Below, piece after piece: positions 37,337-49,400 of a stretch of DNA of 64,000 bases; positions within the stretch are counted from its first letter, which is position 1, and the number at the start of each line of letters is the position of its first letter. The notes under the pieces were generated by a model, which saw only the letters and a program-made list of their open reading frames with translations, did not search any database and was not told the origin of the DNA. This DNA comes from Synchiropus splendidus (taxonomy: Eukaryota > Chordata > Actinopteri > Syngnathiformes > Callionymidae). Location of the stretch: assembly GCF_027744825.2 (NCBI RefSeq), contig NC_071336.1, positions 12,666,001 through 12,730,000 of the forward strand, given 5' to 3'. Position numbers and translations under genes: made by a program.

Positions 37337-38185
37337 TCTTACATAAGCCGCACCGGTCTATATAAGCTGCGGGTGCTGTCTGTGCCACAGAAAATGCATA
37401 AGGATCACTAGTGATCGTCCAATTCTAGTTTTGAAACCGGGGTCCAGCATGATGAGACTGACTCATGCAACAACCTCGGCAATGTTCTGAACTTGAATCA
37501 TGAACTCCTCCCATTTACATTTAAAGTGTTCAGAAAGCGCTGTTTTCACCCTCCAGTAGTTCGTCTCTGTTGGCAGAGCTGCGGACACGCTGGCGAAAAC
37601 AGCGCAATTTGAGCGCTTTAAAGGTAAATAAAACGCCCGTGATGTCATCGGTTTGATGTGGGGATGATGCTCAGCATTGTTGCCAGCATGACGCTCTTTA
37701 GACTGTAAAAATGAGGGACGCTCCGAGAGACAGGAAGCAGCTTTTATGAAAGTTCCCACTCCAGACGTTTGCTAAACTTTCACACACACACAAAACAGCA
37801 GCAGATGTGCTCGATTCTGTCTTTAAACGACACCTGAGGAGGGCTGGTTAGCGTTCCGAATGTCACGCTCAGACTTTACGTGACAGACTGAAAAAGACCT
37901 CGGCAGTAGACATGCTGTTGCCAAGTGATCGGCGAGTCGGCAGGGAGGGAAGGAGGACCGGACGCATCACAAACCGTGGGCAGTGCTTCATCAGAGTGCT
38001 GGCTGTCACATGTGATTGGCATTGACAGGTGGTGATCGGCATTCACAGATGATATCAGACTTTTATAATGTGGTTGACCGATTGGAGCATCTCTAGCAAA
38101 AATCCATATATTAGCTGCATCGTTGTATAAGCCACAGGGTTCAGACCGCGAGACAAAGGTAGCGGCTTCTAGTCCATAAAATGCA
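37337..38185. mobile_element. 'ataagccgc' repeat split by a nested ~690-bp element
   Basis: The outer repeat is recognisable by 'cataagccgcaccggtctat' at the left (about 37343) and 'gcatcgttgtataagccaca' plus 'ggtagcggcttctagtcc' at the right (38115-38180), pieces of one abundant fish repeat. Between them, 37408-38096 starts 'ctagtgatcgtccaat' and ends with the inverted relative 'attggagcatctctag', which looks like a second element inserted into the first. The inner element has no transposase frame. The family names are uncertain. Confidence 0.55.
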
Positions 38186-38755
38186 GCAGCAGGGGTGTGA
38201 GCTGCTTGACAAGCGTTTTGGTTATTCTAGATCTGACAATCAAACGTCTGACAAGAAAGGTCTCCTCCAGCCTCTGCTGTTTGCTAATCCGCCCCGTAAT
38301 CCAAAATGATGGCCGACGCGACTGAACTAGAAAAGTCTCCTGCTGTCAGATTGTGATCTCTGACAGTAAATCTTCACCAAAGCGCCGGCTAGAAAGAGCC
38401 GGAGTCGCTGTGATCCGCGGAGGAGAACAAAGGGTTCCAGTCAGGGGTTTGGACCGGCCTGGGATTACTGGGAGAGTAAAGCAGCTGCTGTGTCACTTCC
38501 ACTTTCATTATGTGTCTGCTTAGTCATCAGAGGTTTAATCCTGGGATGAAGGAGCAGCATCAGGAAAGTGTTTAGCAACACTTAAAAGCCAGATGGACGC
38601 CTCGTGTCTGCAGAGGCCAACCAGGACTGATGCAGCGCTCGCTTGCTTTTCTTTGGCATCAAATCCCATTGTCAAATTGTTCCGACTCACTGATCCTTTT
38701 CTCAGTTGTAGCTGATGGACTGTTCTGACGTATGCAATCGTGTCGTCTGAACTTA

Positions 38756-40038
38756 CAGCGGTATGAAAAAGTATCTGAACCTTTTGGAATTTGTCACATT
38801 TCTGCATAAAATCACCAACAAATGTGATCTGATCTTTGTCAAAATCACACAGATGAAAAAACACAGTGTCTGCTTTAACTAAAACCACCCAAACATTTAT
38901 AGGTTTTCATATTGTAATGATTATAGCATGCAAAACAGACGGGGGAGGAATAAGTAACTGCACGTCGATCAGGACTAATCTTGGCCCATTCTTCTTTACA
39001 AAACTGCTGCAGTTCAGTCAGATTCCTGGGATGTGTGGCATGAATCGTTGTCTTGAGGTCATGCCACAGCATCTCAACGGGGTTCAAGTCTGGACTTGGC
39101 CACTCCACAACGTGTATTTTGTTCTCCTGAAACCATTCTGAAGTTGATTTACTTCTGTGTTTTGGATCATTGTCTTGTTGCAGCATCCATCCTCTTTTTT
39201 GCTTCAACTGTCTGACAGACAGCCTCAGGTTTTCCTGCAAAACATCCAGATAAACTTTTGAATTCATTTTTCCATTAATGATTTTAGGCCCAAACCATGA
39301 TGGTGACGATGAGGTGTTTATGTTTATGGTGAGCTGTTCCATTTTTCCTCCACACATGACGTTGTGTGTTCCACTTTGGTTTCATCAGTCCACAAAATGT
39401 TTTGCCAAAACTTCTGTGGAGTGTCCAAGTGCCTTTTTGCAAACATTAAATGAGCAACAATGTTTTATTTAGACAGCAGTGGCTTCCTCTGTGGAGTCCT
39501 CCCATGAACACCATTCTTGGCCATTGTTTTACATACAGTTGATGTGTGCACAGAGACATTGGACTGTGCCAGTGATTTCTGTAAGTCTTTAGCAGACACT
39601 CCAGGCTTCTTTTTTACCTATTCTGCGCTGAACTCTTGGCGCCATCTTTGGTGGACGGCCACTCCTTGGGAGAGAAGCAACAGTGACAGACTCTCTCCAT
39701 TTGTAGACAACTTCTCTGACTGTCGATGGATGAACATCCAGACCTTTAGAGATGGTTTTGTATCTTTTCCCAGCTTTATACAAATAAACAATTCTCGATC
39801 GCAGGTCTTCAGGCAGCTCTTTTGAGCGAACCATGGTGCACATCAGACAATGCTTCTCATGAAGACAATTCTTACCAGGTGTGTGTTTTATAGTGGGCAG
39901 GGCAGCTTTAAGCCACTCATCAGTCACACACTTGACTTAAATTGTTTGGTAAAAATTGGTTTCAATTGCTCTTTAAGTCTCCTTAGGCAGAGGGTTCAGT
40001 TACTTATTCCTCCCCCTTCTGTCATTGTTTGCATGCTA
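38756..40038 (-). mobile_element. Tc1/mariner-like transposon, degenerate
   Basis: Minus-strand transposase starting at 39834 ('MVRSKELPEDLRSRIV'), with a helix-turn-helix DNA-binding region ('STVREVVYKWRES', 'LPRSGRPPK') up to about 39600, then a frameshift. The catalytic part is open in 38875-39357: 'QQDNDPKHRSKS' and 'SPDLNPVEMLWHDL' supply the second Asp and the Glu. Their spacing is 32 residues instead of Tc1's 34. Subterminal inverted repeats 38924-38960 and 39997-40038 share 'taagtaactg'. The outer terminal segment is kept only on the left (38756-38920, with 'ggtatgaaaaagtatctgaa'), so the right end is truncated. Inactive. Confidence 0.9.
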
Positions 40039-41289
40039 CCACTGTAATTTCCAGATACCACTGCAAGCCTCGAATTTAAAAAAATGATTGACAGCATCAG
40101 TCATTCTTAATCTGAAACGGCTGCCCTTTATTTAGTTTGGTTTAATAAGTCACTGAACATGGACCACTCTGATCACAGAGGAAAATATGGTTTGGAACAG
40201 ATAAGAGCTCGCTGAGATCTTTCCTACACAAACAAAGAGAACAGACAAAAGTACAGAGTACCATGCAGTAGAAGCAGTAAAACTGCAGGGTTCCAGTTGT
40301 GACTGCTTATCTTCTGGATACAGCAGAGAGCCAGTTGCACACTGGGACAGATCTGTTTCACCATTTGAGTTTTTGAATATTAACTTGATAAACAATTCAT
40401 CATACACTGTACTCACTTTAATTCTGTGCAAAATAATTGTACCCCGATGGGAAAGAAATATTATACACACTTCACTGCATAGTGTACAAGTCCAGTGAAT
40501 TTGATACCACTTCTTCACCTATTTTCGAGTGGACTTTTGCCTCCAATGGTGACAGAGAAGTCACATAGGTTCAAATAGAGTAAAATGTTGCGTAACATTC
40601 CAAGAGAGTGGTTGAAGTAAGGCCAAAACATTGGATGTTTCATATTTTAAACTACTCAGAGTAGCCACTGTTTTCTTGGTTGGCAGCGCTGCAAATGCGT
40701 GGCCTTCTTATTGACCTTCATGATGTAGTGTTTTGGCAAAACATTTGGCTGTTTTGAAGAATCTAAAATATTAAACATAAATAAAATGTTTTGAGTGTTT
40801 TCTAGATACTTTTATGTCTTCATTCATAATTTTGATGCTTTTCAGTGAGAATCTACAATGTATTTACACTGTCATAAAAATAAAGAAAATTGAATTCAAA
40901 GACTTTGACTTGCTTTTAACTTTGAAACATAAACAAGCTGAAGGGCACATTCAGTGCCAATGTGAGTCACAGTCCTAAGATTAGGTTCATCAGATCCACG
41001 ACCAACACGATTTGCATGACTTCAACTCATCGTCGTGAAGTCCGTTTAATTCAGTGGAGCAAAGATGAGACGCTCCAGTCTGCAGCATCGCTCACACATA
41101 TAGACCGGGGCGATGTTATTGGTGGCATGAGCCATGTAAAAAAAAATTTTAAAATGTCAAATAAATCGCGCACACATTTCTATCTACGGCGCCTGAAATT
41201 TCGAGGAGGACCATGGTAAAATGTATGAATTTAAAAAATACAATCACAAGAGACATACACCGAACACAAACCAGCAGTCTTGTAACAGA
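40039..41289. other. Intergenic stretch, no supported gene
   Basis: AT-rich sequence with frames up to 122 codons (40150-40518, minus) that match nothing I recognise. Confidence 0.4.
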
Positions 41290-41423
41290 CAGGGATGTGC
41301 TTTAACCGCTATACTTCTGCTCAGTCACATGAGCAACTGTACATATTTGTAGGATGTGGCTCTTTTCAGCAACACAGTAAAACAATGTGGCTCTTAGCCT
41401 CTGACTGGTTGGCCACCCCTGGT
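41290..41423 (-). mobile_element. hAT-like repeat fragment
   Basis: The reverse complement begins 'ccaggggtggccaaccagtc' and continues with 'gagccacattgtttt', the start of an abundant fish hAT-type repeat whose terminus is CAGGGGTGGCCAA. The opposite terminus was not found. Confidence 0.6.
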
Positions 41424-41623
41424 CTAAACTTTTGGCCTGTACTGTAAGTGCACGAAGGAAGTAAGAACATTATGACCATCGTCCCCACCACCTGTCAAAA
41501 GTCAGTTTTTCCAATTGATCTTGTCCCCTCCACTTTTCCAAACTGACGACTAGGAGGGTGGATGCAAAAATCGAGGCAGTTGACATGAGTCTGAAGAAAC
41601 ACAAATCGAGGACAGAGAGAGCA

Positions 41624-41630
<7 letters not shown>

Positions 41631-41659
<29 letters not shown>
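41631..41659. repeat. (TC)n microsatellite
   Basis: About 14 TC dinucleotides, directly next to the end of the LINE fragment at 41.7 kb. Confidence 0.9.
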
Positions 41660-41662
<3 letters not shown>

Positions 41663-41671
41663 ACTTCCTGG

Positions 41672-41838
41672 TCCGCACAAACCTCCTCCAGCTCTTCCCG
41701 GGGGATCCCGAGGCGTTCCCAGGCCAGACCAGAGACATAATCTCTCCAGCGAGTCCTGGGTCTTCCCCGGGGTCTCCTCCCGGTAGGACATGCCCGGAAC
41801 ACCTCCCCAGGGAGGCGTCCAGGGGGCATCCGGATCAT
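41672..41838 (-). mobile_element. LINE ORF2 C-terminal fragment
   Basis: The minus strand encodes 'RMPPGRLPGEVFRACPTG', 'RRPRGRPRTRWRDYVSGL' and 'AWERLGIPREELEEVC', the conserved basic tail at the very C-terminus of a LINE family common in fish genomes. Only about 55 codons remain. The TC microsatellite follows on the 3' side. Clade not assigned. Confidence 0.8.
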
Positions 41839-41849
41839 ACAAACTCCAC

Positions 41850-43265
41850 ACTCACAATTGCCCAGAGGTCAGACCTTTGACCTTGGTGCTGTGAAGCCAA
41901 CAAAAAAAGAGAAAGAAAGAAAATGTTGCATCTTCCTGTAAGAGCTAGTGTATTGGTAAGAGCTCATGAGGACAGTGACTTAAGATGACTTCACTGGTGT
42001 GCAGTGAAAACATGGCGATGTTTGCGGTCAGCATTGCCCATGCCACCGCAGTATATATATATATAAGGTGTGTGAGTGAGTGTGTGAATCTTCAACATCT
42101 TTCATCATTATTTGCAAATGAAGAGGCTCAGACTTGAGCTTATTAGATCATTTCAGAACCTTGTTAGCCTCGGCGACTGATCTAATTTAAGCGTCATAAT
42201 TAACAAGTACTATCAGTTTAATGAAATCTGAAAGAGATGGTTTTTCATTTCAAAAAGTCTCTGATGACAAAGAAGAATGTGAAATGCAGGAGAGGTCTTC
42301 TGATGCATGAGCCGCAGTCAAAGAATAAATGCAGCATTTCAAACTCAATTCATCATCACCTGGCAGCCCATGAATCTTCTGTGCACGTATCCCAACTCTT
42401 TTTCGGCTCCTCTGCATTGGACAGGGTTTATTTAAGAATGATGTGCCATGAATTATATTGAAGCTGTTTTCTCAGCTCTTGCTGAAGAGGCACAGTCTGC
42501 TGCTCCCTGGCTTTTAGGAAGCAATGTTGATGTTAGCATGTTGTCATTCAGATAAACCGCAGATCAGTGGTCGTGTACATGGGGTCTCATTTACAAAGCA
42601 GTGCATAGATGCGCACGCTACCGTTGCCATATGCAGGAAACATATGACGTCCCGTTTCAGTTTAGAAATCTCAACCTATTCGAAAGGGGGCGTACAGATG
42701 AACATGCGTCTCAAACATTCTGCCCATATAAGGTCAGCAGTGAGGTGGATTCATGTGGTGAGGGAGGCACCCGAAGAAGGTAGTTTTGTGATCTTGTTTG
42801 AAAGTAAAACATACGTTGAGATGCCATACACCATAATATACTTTATTGAAAGTCAAGAAATGGCTTTGTGCTCTGTCAGTAATCTGATTATAAGATGTGG
42901 TGTTATGTCTTTCCTGTGCGAGTTCTGTTTTTTCCCATTCCACTGCATTTGATGAACAAGGTAAATATTCATTTGGCCACTTCAGGCTCACCTTGCATCA
43001 AAGAACAAGTTCGGATTCACAGTGGAGGGAACTCATTTTACCCACCATCTTGTTGTTTTGCTCAGAGCACAAGGCTTGTGAACATGGGTTGGTAAATTCA
43101 AACGCTTTGTCTTTACTAAAACAGACTGATGCAGAGGCCACACCATGGATGATGCTGCTCATGCTTTATCCTTAGGACCCATGTAAAACTACCTCACACA
43201 GGGCGGGCACTCGATTGAGGAAGAGGAATACCACCCTATTCTGACTCAGAACCCTAGTCTCTAAC
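41850..43265. other. Intergenic stretch with one possible transposon end
   Basis: An AT dinucleotide run lies at 42052-42065. At 42581-42610 'gggtctcatttacaaagcag' resembles the terminus of a DNA-transposon family, but I did not find its inverted partner. Frames up to 142 codons (42524-42952) have no recognisable domain. Confidence 0.4.
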
Positions 43266-43680
43266 TTAAGGCCCATTTATGATCCCTTTACGGACAAAAA
43301 TGTTCCCGTCCATTTCAAACAATGTTACCGTCACTGAACACACGCTTCGAAGGGTTCTTTACTGTGATGTTGCTGGTCACCAATATATCCACCAGGGGGA
43401 GCAGCCCAGACTGTAAAGTTTATGTCGACAACAAACTCCAAAAGAAAACGTGGCGACTGTAGAAGAAGTGTTGATATACACTACTTGCAGAAAGGACGAA
43501 ACGGAGTCAGAGTTGTAGGAGGTGGTGGTCGGTGAGGCCATTAAATCTCTCATGAATGGAGGACGGAGAATTCCCACCATTGTTATCTGGAAACGTGCAG
43601 AAATGCAGATGCAACGCATGGACAGAAGGCTCCGTCCGGATCCGGATCCGTGCGTAGCGTTGAGCATAAATGAGCCTTAA
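43266..43680. mobile_element. Nonautonomous DNA transposon flanked by TTAA
   Basis: The left end reads TTAAGGCCCATTTATG and the right end CATAAATGAGCCTTAA; these are inverted copies with one mismatch and further weaker matching inside. The 415-bp body carries a 96-codon minus-strand frame (43377-43667) without transposase motifs. The TTAA could be a piggyBac-type duplication, or TTA could be a PIF/Harbinger-type one; the sequence alone does not decide. Confidence 0.75.
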
Positions 43681-46600
43681 CATGAATTAGGATATTAGCC
43701 AGAGTGAGCAGAAGAACCACATCATCTGCTCAGAGTTTCTAACGCCAACAAAAAAGTACAGGTCTGACACCAGCAACATGGGTTCTACAGATGATCTGGA
43801 GGATGCTTCTGAGCAAAGAAAGTCTGAGCCTCTGTGGAACCTCCAGTGGAATTTGTTAGAGAGACTATGTGCAGTATTATTTACCACCTTCTCTTGCAGG
43901 GTCACTTTTAATTTTGACTTCAGAGGAACAACTCTCGTAAGAGGGTGTACTCTATAGGCGTTCCCAAGCCAGGGTGAGTCTGGCTTGTGTGGACTTCTCT
44001 TCCAGGCTAACTAGATCCCAAGATACACTGGCTTCTGCACTGGAGCTGCTGCCTGTGGAAGCGATTGGTCCATCCACCGCCTGCTGAGAAGCTCACCCCT
44101 GCTGCGTTCTACTGCAGGGGACGTAACAACCGAATCAGCTTTCAAAGCAGCAAGATACTATCCCCAATAAAGGTCGACACCCATCAGGAGACATCAGCTG
44201 GAGCCATAGCAGCAGCTTCAGGCTCTTATAGGAAACAAAACTGAATATATTCCATCCATACGAAGACGCCTGCCGGCATCGACCAGCGAGGGGTGAGAAC
44301 CTCTTTTGATGGGCCATGTTTCATTCATTGACAAAACTGTATTCTGGTGGGAGTTTCAGAATAAAAACATGCGTCTTAACCTTGGTCAGCACGTCAATCA
44401 CTGCGCACAAGTTTCATGACCCAAAAGACAGATAGTCATCATTACCTTGAGCTACCCTGGAGTGAGAGAGGAAAGGAGGTCAGTGGCCATTCAAGGCCAC
44501 ATGCATTACAGCTCGGCCTCCACTTGGCTGTTTAATGATATATAAACTGTTGCTGGACAGGAATGATGAAACGCTGAGCCGCCACCTTCTCTCTCTCTCT
44601 CTTTCTCTCTCAGCCTACAGTCGATTCTCAACTGTGAAATGGGGCAACCAATATCTTATAATGAGCACATTTGTTTTGCAGTTTTCATGAAACACAATGA
44701 CTGGCAAAACTAATTCCTCCAATTCCGACTGTTGCCTATTACGAGGCCGTGTGAAGACAAGCAGCAGCATCATTATTTCCGGGGTGAACACAGGCAGCAC
44801 AGAGATAGAGCTGTGCACACACACACACTTCCCCTCATTACACTCCGCACCTCATATCAATCACTAACACTTAATGTGGTTCCGACATCAATCATTTCCC
44901 TGGGACTAAGGTGCCGCCTGTAGTTTCGCTTTTGTAACCAGCAGGCTCGGAAAACAATGTTAACCATCATCAATCTATATGAGTTCACTAATTCGGGCCC
45001 GTCAGTCGTACATTTTTCTCACCCAGGTTCCTACTTATCCAAACAAAAGACAGACAAAGACAGAGCTCACCCACACAACCATCACTGTGGCATCTCACTT
45101 GACAGGAGTTCCCTCCTGCTTGGACATGTCTTGGTCATTTCTCCCAGATGACCAAGCTCCCTCCTCTTCTCTAGGTGCAGAGCAGGGGTGGGAAAACCGG
45201 TCCTCCAAGGGCTGGTGCAGGTTTTTGTTCCAACCGATCAAGCACACACAGTGAAACAGGTGTCTCAGCTGACACCTGACGCAATAACATTTCCAAAGGG
45301 GCAGGTTATTTATTGTGACCACTGAAATGAGCCGTCAAACCCGAAGAAAGGAGGGTAAGAGAAAAACGAAAATAAAAATCAAGTGTTCATGTGTGATGAT
45401 GAAATTACACTTTAAAATGCACAGAAAATGTTGGTTTGTTGTGTTTTATTTGATTTCAACCCCATTCCATTTAGAGATTCTCAATGTGTCTCACACATTT
45501 CAAAATCTACTTTCAATTCTGTATTTTAAGGGACAAGAAATACTCCTAAAGTAGCCAACGGAAAAGACGAACAATTGAAGAAGAAAGTGATGTTTCAGTT
45601 GCTTCATAAAGAACAAAAAACAATGCACAAGACAAAAATGTCAGAGACAATGTCACTTTTATAGTTTTACTCCGACTCCAGGAGGGCCTCATAAATACAG
45701 TCTAAGGGCCACATTTGGCCCCCACGCCGCACTTTGCCCAGGTCTGATCTAGAACCACGACGAATGCTTATACCTCCATGCTATTTTTTATTTATTTATT
45801 TATTTATTTTTCCCTCATACCAACCATGGAAGGTACAATAAAAAATTGTAGGTATGAAACTAACCTCAGAAAGTTTTCCATCATCTCAGGACTCATTTCC
45901 GAGTCAAATTCAAGATGATGGCATTTATGCATTCTATTTGTGGGAGAAATAAATGTTATCAAGCCACTAGAAGTATATTTCAGTCTGGTAGAATATGAAC
46001 TCTCGTGTTTTTGTCAATGGCACGTGTTCACTAAAAGACAACATGCCTTGACTTCAAAATACTGAAAGCGTTCTGCTGGTTACTGTGCATCTATGTGACA
46101 TGTTATTTTTCATTTTACATGAATTCATACGAACATTACACCAGGATTATTAAATCATCATTTCATCTGTGAAGAAGAGACAAACTACCTGCCAAGAATT
46201 CAGTTTCAAGGCTGGATGACATTTGCGTTCGGCAGAGATGAAATACAGAATCCATTAGAGAGTGATATTTTTAGTGGTCTGTCAATAGTTTTCAAAAGAC
46301 GCTGAAGCGTCCAACGATGTCTGTTAGAAGAAGGCGAGGTGTCCACGGAGACGCGTGACTGGACCGTGAACTCCCAGAGCTCAGAACAGAAGATGCAGCA
46401 AAAAAAAAAAAATATTGCGCTGAAATCTTTCTGCTGAAGCGAAAACACAGCTTGCAGATAATGACGCTGACAGAGGAGCCGCCTCAGACCTTCAAATATG
46501 TTATCGGATCTGGTAAACGGCAGGAGGGAAGAAACATTTCTTTCAATTACTGCAACGCAGCACAACATAAATAATTGACTTGTCCGCCTCCTCTTCTCTC

Positions 46601-47892
46601 CTGCTGTGTTTCTAGTTCTCCTAATCCCAAACCTTTAATTCCGTCTCTCCTCCAAATAGAATTCCCTGCTCTTTGGCATCCTTCCACCCGCTCCCTATAC
46701 TGCTCTCTCTTCACTGAAATATTATCCATACGTGATGGGGGAGTGACGAGAGACGAGGCACCTCACAGAAAAATGGCTGCTGGTGATGGTGGGGGCAACA
46801 GCAACTTAACAGTAGAACCGTATTGTCGGGGGAAAACAGAGAACAAGGACAACAAGATTAGATACAGCCATCATCTAAAACAGGGGCGTCAAACGGATCC
46901 ACAGACGCAACAACAGCCAGCTCCCACTGACCGGTTTGAGATCTAAAATGAGAGGGCTCACATAGATAGATCATACACTTATGTGAACATTCCAAAACCA
47001 AACTACAAACAGGCCATGGCATAGCAATAGGTCAGCAGGTTTTCATTTGCCCTCATCAGCAATGTGTAAAACAAAATGAAGCTGGAGGCTCAACATAAAC
47101 TCTAGATCAGGGGTCTCAAATTTGTGGACCAGGTCCCATTTGTGGCCAGCAGGAAGCAGTTCCACACCCCGCCACTCGGCGTCCACGTATTGCATGGCTG
47201 TTGGCTGCTTGGTCCAATACGAGATGGCTGTAAAACACTGTAAATTCAATCCTGCATCACAGGAGCAAGTACACCACTGATATATCTCAGTTTTTCTTGA
47301 GTTTAGAGGAACAACGCAATGCTTTAATTTTGCTTGTCCATAAGCATGAGTAAGACTTGTCCATGTGGGCAGGTCTTACTTAATGCTCATGGCGCAACAC
47401 AACGCTCAAATGTCATCACAACACTGCAAATATCACTAAAAGTTAATTTTATAATAAGATTAGATGACAATACAGGAACAACAATCTCAAAAGAAACTGA
47501 AGGGCAACAATCCAGTGCATGCGGAGATGCTTCAAGACAAGGATGTTGACCGACTATATGTTTAGTATAGTACTGAATTTAAATTCATATTTTAGGCCTT
47601 GCAGGCCACAGTAAATGAGTAGGCAGCTCAGATGTGGACCTTCAGATTGACACGCTCTAGGACAACATGCAAATTCCAAACATGGGTCGAGGGTTGTCTC
47701 AAGCCATGCTGTCAGGCAAAAGCGCTCACCAAAACACATGCACCACTACAGTATATGCCATCACTTTCTGACAACCAGTCAATAAGGAGAAAAGACAGCT
47801 CTCCTCTCTCTAGTAGCAAATGCACTACACATTCGGAATTGGAGACACACAAGCACTGATGTAAACAAACACACAAGGTTTCATGTTTATCT
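43681..47892. other. Intergenic stretch with repeat scraps
   Basis: Contains CT runs near 44587-44612, hAT-like ends ('caggggtgggaaaaccgg' at 45184, 'caggggcgtcaaac' near 46881, 'caggggtctcaaa' at 47110, the last two in the same orientation), and a (TTTA)n run at 45786-45812. No gene recognised. Confidence 0.45.
45786..45812. repeat. (TTTA)n microsatellite
   Basis: Six or more tetranucleotide units followed by a T run. Confidence 0.85.
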
Positions 47893-47898
47893 TTTATT
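47893..47898 (-). other. rbm46: Candidate rbm46 polyadenylation signal
   Basis: AATAAA on the minus strand. It is the first canonical hexamer I found downstream of the predicted rbm46 stop codon (49189), which would give a 3' UTR of about 1.3 kb. That the transcript really ends here is inference. Confidence 0.4.
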
Positions 47899-49188
47899 CG
47901 TATGATATACAGCATGGACAGTGACTAAGACAACACAGGTCAACAACAGAGAGAAAAAAGAATCACAAAAACAACTGTTGCATTTCTAGTCACATTTTCT
48001 CTGCTTTTTTTTTACCAACTGTCACTTACAGAGTAGACATAGACATTCTAAGTAGAGATAAGTTTAGCAATTAAGATCTGAAGTGCAGAACAGATAAGAA
48101 GGCAGTGGGAAAGATATATTAGTGTTTACGAATCAAGGCAGAGTGATATTCCAGCTATACATTCACTCTGCTGTGATATGAAAGCTCACAACTTAAGTTA
48201 CTTCAAAGCTCAATAAACCAAATGAGAAAATTAACTTTCTGTTTCAGAATCTGAACACGTTGATATTGAATGCAAAGCCAGGCTGAACAGGTAAGTAAAC
48301 CGAAAAGAAATCTGGTTACTAACATCTGAAACTAGGAATGGGACTCCAAACTGCCCAAACCATTACCCATTTCCCTCCAAAGTCCAAATCGCAATCGAAT
48401 GTATAAACCTAGTCGTTTCCTCTGTGTACATCAAGGGAACAACAATGTGACTCTGAATTTGTCTCTGATCATTTAAGAAATGTCACAAACATGTTTCTTC
48501 ATCACACAAAAGTCTCTTGGATTTCTATCGTCCTCGTGGATGATACAAAAGGGAAGCGTAGCTGCAAATAATTCTGCAGTAGATGTTCTGGCACTCTCTT
48601 TGAAACCCTCTCTCTCTCTTTGCCAAGATTAGGTCTCATGTTCGAGGATGAAAGACCTTTCTTGGATCATGTTGAGGGAACTCTTGCACCAACAACCAGC
48701 ACTTACCCAACAGGTGAATATTAGAGAGCAGCGTTGTAATCGGCTGATAATGACACCGGCAGAGTCGACTGTTGGCCGTGGCATTTTGGGTAATGTGAGG
48801 TGAACAGTGAGCAGACGGGCGGCATTTCGCACAGGTCGAGATAATCCTCGGTATTTGCAGGATTTGTAAAAAAACAGCCACTATCTTTGGTGGGTTTGCG
48901 GTTGAATTCGAGGCGAAGGAAAAGAGGCTTCAGTGGCTGATCTGAAATAAAGCCTCACTTTGGCTGAGACGCAGGAAAACAGGACGACGGATAAAACAGA
49001 TCCCGCCATCTTTGCAAAAGGAAACGACCCGCCAACGGGATAAGAGACATAAAACAGTGAAGAATAACAAAACTGCCTTCACTTTTCAGTCTCATTCCAA
49101 GCCTAAGAAGACACATCCCATCAACTCTTACCTGGACAAAACACGAGAGCACAGTAGTAGAATGAGGAGCAACATGGGGCCTGTGGGA

Positions 49189-49400
49189 TCAGGGTGTAGA
49201 AGTGGACATGGGGCAGAATGGGGTGATGGGAGGTGGTGGTGGAAGAAACAGAGTGGGAGTAAGAGGCAGTGGGGAGCAGCACGGGGCAAAAGTTCCTCCA
49301 CCAAAGTTTGGATATCCTTGACTGGCAGCAGCTGGGACGGAGTTACAAGGGGAGGTGCATCTAGAGGAGTAACAGGATGTGCCAGTCGGATACGACGACT
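49189..49400 (-). CDS. rbm46: rbm46 coding exon 10 (C-terminal tail, stop)
   Basis: Acceptor TATGTCTTCAG. In the phase required by exon 9 it encodes '[20 protein letters not shown]', a Gly/Phe patch '[11 protein letters not shown]' and a Pro-rich end, with TGA at 49189-49191. It is assigned from phase, reading-frame length and total protein size. Similarity to the mammalian tail (Ser/Pro/Tyr-rich, 'GYP') is only compositional. The exon is also open in the neighbouring frame, so this is the least certain exon. Confidence 0.55.

Noticed and set aside
42524..42952. 142-codon plus-strand frame
   Set aside because: It lies in repeat-like DNA near a possible transposon end and has no motif; a chance frame is likelier.
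45184..45746. Possible hAT element with ends 'caggggtggg' and 'cccaggtctg'
   Set aside because: The flanks do not form an 8-bp duplication and the two ends seem to belong to different repeats.
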